Position numbers and translations under genes: made by a program. Below, in pieces: positions 6,714 to 16,000 of a DNA stretch of 64,000 nucleotides (positions are counted from its first letter, which is position 1; each line of letters starts with the position of its first letter). The notes under the pieces were generated by a model that did not search any database, was not told the origin of the DNA, and saw only the letters and a list, made by a program, of their open reading frames with translations. Source of the stretch: Deltaproteobacteria bacterium (lineage in GTDB: Bacteria > Myxococcota_A > UBA9160 > SZUA-336); the NCBI GenBank assembly GCA_029261895.1, contig JAJDAK010000060.1, positions 19,030 to 83,029 of the forward strand. Reading direction: 5' to 3'.

Positions 6714-7829
6714 ATGTTCATTCATGAAAGGCCTGGATGGCCGCGATTCTCATGGGATCATAAAGTGCTGGCTGCGACTCTTGCCGCCGTGCGCCACGAG
6801 CAGGGTAGGCACCTCGGGAAGATGGAGACGCTGGGTTTCGAGCTTCGAAAAGAGGCGAGTCTTATCGCGCTCACGGACGAAGTCGTGAAGTCATCGGCCA
6901 TCGAGGGCGAACATCTCGACGCGGAAGAGGTCCGCTCGTCGATTGCTCGCAAGCTCGGGCTTGATGTTGCGGGACTTCCGGAACCGGGGCGAGAAGTTGA
7001 AGGCATCGTCGAGATGATGCTCGATGCAACACAGAACTTCGCGGCGCCCCTTACAAAGGGGCGTTTGTTTGATTGGCACGCAGCTTTATTTCCGACTGGG
7101 AGAAGTGGCATGGGCCGGATTGCCGTTGGGGCGTGGCGAACCGGAGAAAGGGGTCCAATGCAGGTTGTTTCCGGACCCGTCGGCCGCGAGAAGGTTCATT
7201 TTGAGGCGCCCGCCGCTGACCGACTTGAAACCGAGATGAATTCGTTTCTGGAGTGGTTCAACGCACCTTCAAAGACCGACTCCGTTCTCAAGGCGGCGAT
7301 CGCGCATTTCTGGTTTGTTACCGTCCACCCGTTTGAAGACGGGAATGGGCGCATCGCCCGCGCGATTTCTGACATGGTGCTGTCGCAAGCAGACGGGACG
7401 AAGGAACGCTTTTACAGTATGTCATCGGGAATCGAGACAGAGCGACGCGAATACTACCGGCAACTCGAAGGCGCACAACGTGGCGACCTCGACATCACGA
7501 AATGGCTTGTGTGGTTCTTGGGTTGTCTTGATCGAACCATCGAAGCCGCTGATCAGATGCTATCAGGGGTTATTCACAAGGCGAAGCTCTGGCAGCGAAT
7601 AAATCCGAATCCCGTGAATGACCGGCAGCGGAAAGTTATCAACCAAATGCTCGACGATTTCAAAGGTCACCTGACCACGTCGAAGTACGCCAAACTTGCA
7701 AAATGTTCGAGCGATACGGCACTTCGGGACATTCGCGAACTAGTGGTGCAAGGCATCATCGTGAAGAATTTGGGCGGCGGTCGAAGCACCAGTTATCGAC
7801 TGGTCGAACCCGATGAGGTGCCCCGCTAA
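6714..7829 (+). CDS. Fic family protein (DUF4172 type) with C-terminal winged helix
   Basis: Fic proteins transfer AMP or another phosphate-linked group from a nucleotide to a hydroxyl of a target protein. The N terminus (FIHERPGWPRFSWD) is the DUF4172 signature. The alpha-inhibitory motif SSAIEGE (about residues 60-66) is the S-x-x-x-E-G form placed before the Fic core, so activity is probably self-restrained. The catalytic loop HPFEDGNGRIAR (His205) matches HxFx(D/E)GNGRxxR completely. The last 75 residues form a winged helix (SKYAKLAKCSSDTALRDIRELV, then IIVKNLGGGRSTSYRL). ATG 6714 is chosen by family N terminus; ATG 6711 and GTG 6705 are alternatives. The HTH and paired palindromes at its promoter suggest it represses itself. 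Confidence 0.9.
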   Translation: MFIHERPGWPRFSWDHKVLAATLAAVRHEQGRHLGKMETLGFELRKEASLIALTDEVVKSSAIEGEHLDAEEVRSSIARKLGLDVAGLPEPGREVEGIVEMMLDATQNFAAPLTKGRLFDWHAALFPTGRSGMGRIAVGAWRTGERGPMQVVSGPVGREKVHFEAPAADRLETEMNSFLEWFNAPSKTDSVLKAAIAHFWFVTVHPFEDGNGRIARAISDMVLSQADGTKERFYSMSSGIETERREYYRQLEGAQRGDLDITKWLVWFLGCLDRTIEAADQMLSGVIHKAKLWQRINPNPVNDRQRKVINQMLDDFKGHLTTSKYAKLAKCSSDTALRDIRELVVQGIIVKNLGGGRSTSYRLVEPDEVPR

Positions 7830-8139
7830 AAGACCGTTAGGGCGATTCTCTAGCTATCTCATCCCTCCCTGCAGCGACCCATGCCATTCCCAGATGCACC
7901 TCTCGACCTGAGCAGGGCGATTTTCCGCTAAGGCTGAAACCCTAGGCTTTTCGCTGGATTGGAGCGCTAGCCGCGCTCTACTGCGCTTTAGTGCTGTAAC
8001 TCTGCGTACTTGTTTGACTTTCACGCTATCGCCACGGTACAACTCAGGGTGTGAGGACCCCCTTCGCGCCCGCGCCACGACTGGTGTGGCAGCGCCACTT
8101 TTACAGCAGCAGGGTTCGGTGATTTGGAAAGGTGATCGG
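7830..8139 (+). promoter_or_regulatory. Intergenic region with promoter of the TPS operon
   Basis: There is no gene in these 310 bases. A candidate sigma-70 promoter for the downstream operon is TTGACT (8014-8019), 18 bases, then TACAAC (8038-8043). It would give a leader of roughly 90 bases before ATG 8140. Confidence 0.45.
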
Positions 8140-10050
8140 ATGACGTGGCGCCCTTGGCAATTCCTCTATCTGGTTCTCCTCCTATGTATGGGACTGGCCA
8201 GCGTACCGATGCGTGCATCTGCAGCGGTCGATGCGCTGCAAGGCGGGCAATATGCGGCAACGCAGGGCCCGCGCTACTGGGTGGGCGACTTTAAGCTCGA
8301 GTACGCAGAGCCGCATTCGCAGCACCCACCGATTGAAGAGTTGATGTCAGCCGAATATGGGCTCGGCGTTGCGGCCGACGGTTACGTTGGGCCTCGTCGT
8401 GGTGGCAATAATTTCTGGTTCACGCTTGCGGATCCGGTCGAGTCAGACGCAGTACCGATTTATGCGAGTGGCATCCGTGAGATTGCGGAGCAAATTACCA
8501 ACGAACTCAATACTCGTGGATTGATTGGTGTGTACGTCGCGCCGCATGAAGAAGATGTCGATCCAGAAACCGGCCGTGACTTACGACCTGCGGGTCGTAC
8601 GGCGCTACGCCTGGTGATTTGGACCGGCCGCGTGAGGCAGATTCGCACGTTCGCGACGGGCGCACGCTTCGGCGGCGAAGGCGCAGTCGATAACAGCGAC
8701 CATGACCGAATTATCGATGACTCGCCCATTGGAACCACGAGCGGTGACACCGAAGCAGACCTTCTCAACAAGATGAAGCTCGATAGTTACGTCGCGCATC
8801 TCAATCGCTACCCCGGTCGACACGTCGATGTAGTCATCACACCCACGCGCAGCCCCGGCGAAGTCTATGTCGACTACGTGATTGAAGAAGATCGCCCCTG
8901 GTCGGTGTATGCGAATGTCTCAAATACCGGTACCAGCAGCACCGGCGACAATCGTCAGCGACTCGGTTTCAGTCATTATCAGCTTACGGGCAACGACGAC
9001 ATTCTGCGGCTCGACTATATAACGAGTGGCGGTTTTAGTAATGAAGTTCAAGGATATTTTGGTTCGTACGAACTCGCGCTTCCGTTCATGGAGCGCACGC
9101 GCGCGCGCGTCTTCGCCGGCAGCAGCGAGTACACCGCCGATCAGGTGGGTTTCCCGGGTGATTTCTTCAGCGGTGCAACGCAGCAGTTCGGTGTGATGGT
9201 GACGAAAAACGTGCGTCAGGTCGGAAACTCATTCCTTGATGTTTTCGGTGGTGCGCGCTGGATGAATGTCGAAGTTACGAACCTGGGCTTCACAGGTGAA
9301 ACACCCTTCATGATTCCTGAGGCAGGTGTTGCTTACGAGCGCCGTGAACTGGCTTCAAACCTTCGCGCGCGTGTCGGTGTCGAAACCAGCGTACCCAGCT
9401 TGGCCGGCACCGACGACGAGGAATTCTCCGTCTGGGGTCGTACGGATCTCGACGACAGCTGGTTCCTGGCGAATTGGAGCGCCGACTGGTCGATCTTCCT
9501 AGAGCCATACTTTAACGACCGTCGGCCCCTGCGCCGCCACTCTCCGCGCACAAGCGAGCTCGCACATGAGCTTTTGCTCGCGACCTCGGGACAGTACGCA
9601 TTTGGCCATCGTCTGATCCCACAAGCGCAGCAAGCACTCGGTGGCGCGAATTCCGTTCGGGGTTACTCGCAGTCCATTGTTGCGGGCGACTCGGTCATTA
9701 CCGTCAAGGTTGAGTACCGCTATCACGTGCCAATGGGCTTCACACCACGCGCACCCACGCAGCTGCCCTTCATCGGTGCGTTTCACACCGGTCCGCATCA
9801 GCGCTATCGAAGACCGGATTGGGATCTCATCCTGAAAACGTTCATGGACTATGGTCAGACGTTTGTAAGTGATTCACTTGCGGGTGAGAACGATGAGAGT
9901 CTGCTGGGCATTGGTCTTGGCGCGGAGTTGATCGTGCGCCGGAACCTCAGCTTGAAACTCGACTTCGGTCTTGCGCTCCAGGACTCGGAGAACAAACAAG
10001 GTCAATCGGGTGATAGCGAGAGCCATTTCTCCGCGACGGTGAGATACTAG
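8140..10050 (+). CDS. TpsB outer-membrane transporter (ShlB/FhaC family)
   Basis: This Omp85-superfamily barrel exports the TpsA protein of a two-partner secretion system. ATG 8140 has GGTGA upstream and starts a clear signal peptide (FLYLVLLLCMGLASVPMRASA). The periplasmic part includes POTRA-like sequence (IYASGIREIAEQITNELNTRGLIGVYVAP, about 105-135, and VDVVITPTRSPGEVYVDYVIEE). The rest, from about residue 260, alternates beta strands and ends in an aromatic (SATVRY). ANSVRGYSQSIVAGD is the VRGY/F motif of the L6 loop essential for TpsB transport. Length 636 is slightly above FhaC. It is the first gene of an operon with the filament gene two bases downstream. Confidence 0.9.
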   Translation: MTWRPWQFLYLVLLLCMGLASVPMRASAAVDALQGGQYAATQGPRYWVGDFKLEYAEPHSQHPPIEELMSAEYGLGVAADGYVGPRRGGNNFWFTLADPVESDAVPIYASGIREIAEQITNELNTRGLIGVYVAPHEEDVDPETGRDLRPAGRTALRLVIWTGRVRQIRTFATGARFGGEGAVDNSDHDRIIDDSPIGTTSGDTEADLLNKMKLDSYVAHLNRYPGRHVDVVITPTRSPGEVYVDYVIEEDRPWSVYANVSNTGTSSTGDNRQRLGFSHYQLTGNDDILRLDYITSGGFSNEVQGYFGSYELALPFMERTRARVFAGSSEYTADQVGFPGDFFSGATQQFGVMVTKNVRQVGNSFLDVFGGARWMNVEVTNLGFTGETPFMIPEAGVAYERRELASNLRARVGVETSVPSLAGTDDEEFSVWGRTDLDDSWFLANWSADWSIFLEPYFNDRRPLRRHSPRTSELAHELLLATSGQYAFGHRLIPQAQQALGGANSVRGYSQSIVAGDSVITVKVEYRYHVPMGFTPRAPTQLPFIGAFHTGPHQRYRRPDWDLILKTFMDYGQTFVSDSLAGENDESLLGIGLGAELIVRRNLSLKLDFGLALQDSENKQGQSGDSESHFSATVRY

Positions 10051-10052
10051 CC

Positions 10053-13000
10053 ATGAAACATTTCCTCACTTGGGTATTGGTTCTCGCACTCTCGTTTGGA
10101 CCGGGTGCACCTGTGTTGGCGCAGAGCAGCACGGAAATTTCGGGTCAGACCGTAGTAGTGGGCGACGTTACATTTAGTCAGGTCACTAACGGCTGGGAAA
10201 TCCAGGCCTCCGATGGCTCGATCATTACGTATGACAGTTTCGGAGTCGCACTTAATAACTTCGTGCGCTTCATCCAAACGGATGCGGGCGGTTCGCTGAG
10301 CGATAGCGCGCGTGTATTGAATCGTGTGACGGGCGCGTTCAGATCCGAAATCCTCGGCGATATCTTCGCCAACGGTCATGTCTATCTGGTTAACGACGCA
10401 GGTATTTTCGTGGGTCCGGATGGCTCGATCGACGCCAATGCGTTTCACGCGATCGCGGGTCAGCTTTCTGACGATGATTTTCTGAACAAGACCGATCAGT
10501 TCACCAATCTTACGGGCACGGTTGAAAATCAGGGCGAAATCAACGCGACCGAAAGCGCCGCGCTGGTGGGCAAGCAAGTTATTAACTCCGGCAAGGTCAA
10601 CGCCAACAACGACAACGGCTGGATCGCCTTGGTGGCTGGCAATGAAGTATTGCTCAGCCAAGTGGACAGTAACATCGTCATCGCGGTCACCACCACGGAT
10701 ACGATCGATGAAAACCTAACAGGGGTTTCCGATACGGGTGAACTCACCGCATCGCAGGTCAGCATTGCGGCGGGTGATCTTTACGGCAAAGCGATCTTCC
10801 ATGGCGGTACCATCAAGTCCAAGAAAATCAACATCGACGGTAAGGAAGTCGGCGTTGTCGATCTTACCGGTATCCTCGATGCGTCGGATACAAGCGATGG
10901 TGCAACCGGCGGCACGATCAAAATCATGGGCGAGGAGGTCGACATCAGTACCCGCGCCGAGATTTTGGCTAACGGCGCGATCGCCGGTGGAAGTGTTGAT
11001 GTGACGGCCCGCGAAGAAATTCGCATCCGCAAGAGTGCTGATGACATGGTGGACGAGGCGCTTGAGATCGGCCTCAATGCCGGCGATACCGCGATGCTCA
11101 AGGGTGGCGATATCTCGATGGATCAGGCGCTAACGCTGCGCACCAAGGGCGGCGGCAATCTTCAAATCGAAGGCAATGACGTCACGCTCGGGTTCGTCCA
11201 GACCGCTGGCTCTCGTGAAGAGGGTAGTGGCAATGTAAGCATCTTGGGCGATTCGATTGCCCTAGCGAATGTCGATACCTCGGGCGCAGATGGGATTGAT
11301 AGTGGCGATGCTGCAGATCGCAACGGATCGGCGGCTGGGAATATCGCGCTGGAACTCTCGGGTGATCAAACGAACGGCATGATCAAGATCGGTATCGCTG
11401 ATGACGGCGCGTCGGGTTCTATTAACGCCGCGGGTGGTCGTGGTCTTACAGATGGTGACAACGCGGGCGCGGGTGGCGACATTAAGATAGGTGGCTCTGT
11501 CGAGTTTCTTGTTGCAGATGGTGTCATCAATGGCGGCGATATCACCATGGATCAAGCTGACGCGATTACTACGGCTGGTGGCAATCTCGATATCGATGGC
11601 AAAGACGTCACCCTGGGCTTTATTCAAACCAGCGGCTCTCAAGAACAGGGTAGTGGGAATGTGGATATTCGCGGCGACACGATCGCGGTTGCGGATATCA
11701 GAACCGCAGGTGCCGGCGGTAACATAGATAGTCGAAATGGAACGGATGCAGGAAGCATCTCCATTGGTCTCACGGGCGATCAACCGGACGGTTCAATTCA
11801 AATTGGTATCGACGGCGAGCGTTCAAGCGGCGCGCTCAGTGCGGCGGGCGGATCAGGTTTTGTCCCCAGTACCGACATTTCGGGTGCTGGAGGCGATATT
11901 ACGATCGATGGCTCCGTCGAGTTCCTCGCTCCGAGCGGTGTAATCACCGGCGGCAAGGTCATGATGACGAATCAGGCGGACACCATCACAACGAATGGTA
12001 GTCCACTCACGATTACGGGCGACAAAGACGTCACGCTCGGGTTCATCGATACCAGGAGTAATTCTGTCGGCAGCGGGAACGGAAATGTCACGATCAACGG
12101 TGGACTGAAAGTAGCAGTCAGTGGCATCGACACTTCAGGTGTCGATGCGGCTGATCTTGCACCGGAAAACGATGGCGACCCACAAACGGTTGGAACTCCG
12201 GCGGGCGACATAACGATCAACACGGCTGGATCGACGATCTCGACAGACGATGGAGATAAGTTCGTTCCCGGCACGATCACACTTGGAAGTGACGCGCCGG
12301 GCGCGGGTCAGTTCATCGCCAAAGGTGGTGCAGGTTCAGAGAACGGCAGTGACGGACGCGGCGGTGCCATCAGGCTACGTGACGGCAATGTCGAGCTGGC
12401 TAGCGATACGACATTCGAAGCCCAGAGTATCGATGTACAGAGTGCGAAGAGTGAGACCGATGTCAGCATCGACGGTCTCGACAAAGAGCTCACGGTGCGC
12501 GCGGCAAACGTGAACGTGGATGGCAATATTGATGTCGATCGCCTTAGCATCACGAGCGGACAAGAAGGTGTTCTGGCGGAGACACAGGTAGGCAATACCA
12601 TCAAAGCCATTGGTGGCGACATGATTCTTGATACCAATCTGGAATTCACCGATCAGTCGAAGGATCATATCGTTAACGCCGGTGACAACACGATCAAGTT
12701 CACGGGTTCAGAGATCGAGGGTGGCTCCAAGAAAACAACGATTGACAGTGACTTTGAGCTCGGCGAGGTCATGAACGAAGATGGCGACCTGGTTGGTACG
12801 AAGCTGAGAATGAACGTTAACGAGGTCGTGTTCAAGAAATCCATTACAACCGTTCGCAATGACGCAGAGCTCGCCGTCACGGCCGTAGAGAATGCGACGT
12901 TCAACGGCGATGTGTCGACCGGCGCGAGGCTTCAGGTAAGTACTCAGACAGGAGACATTGCGCTCGGCGCGACAGTCGCAAACGTCAACGCCGACGATAT

Positions 13001-16000
13001 TGAATTCGACGCGGGTACCGGCACCAGCACCGATACGGACTCGGTCGTCAATCTCGGTACCGCTCAGTTCGGCAATGCGGATGGCAGCACGCGACCCGAT
13101 CGATTCGCCATGACACAGTCGGCCGCAATCGGTGGTACCGATAACACGCTGATTCTCGACCGCGGTCGGTTTATTGGCGATTCGGTCGACGGTATGGACT
13201 ACGAAATTCGCTCACGTGAGTCGACGGTCACGTTTGCGGATGCTGATCGTGCCAGGGTCATGGATAGTCGACTCACGCTCGACGGTAAGACGGTGAATGT
13301 CGGCATCAACGACGACCAGGCGCTCGAGCTCGAAAGTCTAAACGTCGTCAATCATGGTGGCGATCTCGTTGCCGATTTTCACGTGAAGGCCGATGAGATC
13401 GCTTTTGAAGCGGGTGATGGTCGGGATGGTGCGAGTCGCGGTGCGATCGTCGACTTCCGTGATAACTCGTTGCTGCAGAACCGTGCAGGCGATGACGTGC
13501 CGATGGAAGTGTCGATCGAGCAAGAGGCGGATCTCCTGGGTAATAAACTCAGAGATGCACTCGGCGCCGGCGCTGATGTAACAGGCATGGGACTCGCACT
13601 GAATTCAACGGAAGGTTCAGTCAGTGTAACCGGGGATCATCTACCGGATGTGACCGGCACGAAACTTGAATTGACCGCTGCGCAGACGATCGACATCAGT
13701 ACCGATCTTGTTGTCGATACGCTGAAAGTATTTTCTGGGAATGATTTCACACTAACGCATAACGTCACTGCGACCGGCGAAGTTACGGAAGACGTGCTGC
13801 ATACCGTTGACCTTGAATCAAATGAGGCACTGTCGATCAAGGGCGGCGCCGACGGTGTAGAGTCGATCGTCGCCTTGGGCGTTCGTCTCGCCGCGGGTGC
13901 TGGGTCCACGGATACTCGTGAAAACGTCAGCGTGGGTGACAGCGTAAACTTCTTCGGCGCGAATAGGTTCACGTTAGAGCAGGATGGCGCCATCGGCGGT
14001 GATACCCCCGATGGTGGCGACGTCCCAACCGCCATCCTTGAACGGAGTCGCTTCTTCTCCGGTGTTGATGGCCTCGACTACACCCTGAAGTCCCGACAAG
14101 GCGCGGTGAATCTCAATCGGGCGGACATTCGCAGAGTAGAAGGTTCGAGACTCACGCTTGATGGCACGAGCACGCTGATCGATGGGTTGTTGGAAGACGG
14201 TGGGGTCGTTGAAAGTATTGACGATGTAGATCGCGTGCTAGTTATCGAGTCTCTCGATGTAAAGGGAGACACAGGGTTGACGTCATCGATTTTGGCTACT
14301 GGTGATCATATGACGTTTGAGAAAGACCTAAGTCTTGTTGGTGTCGACGTCGAGCTTCGAGATGAAGAGGGCACGCCGATAACAACCGTTGAACCCGATC
14401 AGTTTCTATCCGCGCTGAACGGGGATCTGACCGTCAAAGGCTTCATTGCGAAACGAACTAGTGCCGCTGGTGAGGGCGCGATCGTCCTCGAGGCGAAAAA
14501 TGTCGACGTCGACTCCATCGGCAATTCTGGAAACGATGTTGTCATTTTGGGGACTGATTCAGTCAGCGTTGGAGATATCAGCACATCCACATCGGAAATC
14601 GGAAAGAACGGCGGGAATGTGGGTATAGGCGCCGGCTCGGCCGCAAGCGACGCGATCCAGCTGAAGGGGAATATAGATACCCGTGGTGGTGCTGGTCGAG
14701 ACGCGACGGACTCCACCGAGAAGGTTGATGAGGGTGTGGATGGGTTTGTGGCCATCGGTGGTAATGTCGAAATTCAGGACAAGATCAAGATCGATGGCGG
14801 TGAAATTGGTTTCAGCGGACCGATAACAACGTCCGATGCTTCTAATTCATTGGCAGTAGAGGGCTCGCGGCAAGTCTCGTTCGCCGGCGATATTTCTACG
14901 GGGAGTCAGTTTATCGCGAAAGCCGGAACCGGCGTAACGGGCGACCTGAAGTTTGGTACCGATGTGAACAACATCGTCGCTGAGAATATCCAGCTCAGTG
15001 CGGGCGATGGTGAGGTCGTTGATGCGGCCACGCCGCGTCAGAAGATTGTGTTCGAAGGCGGATCACCGGTGTTTTCGCGTGATCTGCACGGAGAAAAGAA
15101 GGCACCGAATACAGTCGAGTTTACGCAGGAAGCGGCGATCGACAGTTCCATGGGCACGAAGCTTCCGGATTTCGGTAGCAATGATATCGACGGCATGAGT
15201 CTGACGCTGCGCTCCACCGTTGAGTCGGTAACGGTCGACACCGACACCGATTCGGATAAGATCCTCCAGCGTACGCGACTGACATTGGGTGGGAATGAGG
15301 CGTTGGCTGGAAATGTGGTCACGATCAACGGCGATGCTGCGCTGGATGTGGAAACGCTCAATCTCGAGGGTAATGCGAAGTTCAATACCGGTCTCAATGT
15401 AGACGGCGACCTCGCGGCGACGAGTGACGTGGATCTCTCCGGACAATCCGCCACCGTGGGTGCGAACATCCGCATGAACGGTGAGCGCAGTCAAACGCTT
15501 ACAGCCGACACGCTCCGCCTGAACGGAGAGAGTATCGCTAAGACAAAGGCAAATGTGATCCCTGCGGGTGATGATAATGATCCTCCCGAAATGCGAGAGG
15601 GTGATCTCACGCTCGATATCGAGAACCTCATCCTGGGTCCGAGCGCGGATGAAGTGAACGACGCGGTAAATCCGGTCGATGCCGTGAATCAGAGCATTAC
15701 CGTGGCCGATGGCAGCCTATTCCTCGAGAAGAATGTTTCTAAGGAGATAGGCGACCTGACACTAGGCGCGTCAAAAGAAGTGATGTTCGCCGACAGTGCC
15801 GACAACGTGGAAGGTGTCGCCGCGCAGACCGAAAAAGGCACGCTCACGATCGACGGTGACTACAGCGTGAAGGGAACCGTTGAAGCGCAGGGTGGTGACT
15901 TGATTCTCGACGGGCACGGTACGTTCCGAGATGCGGGTAGCCGCAACATCAAAGCCGATGATGGCAAGTTGCTGATGGGTGGCGCGACGATTACCGGCGG

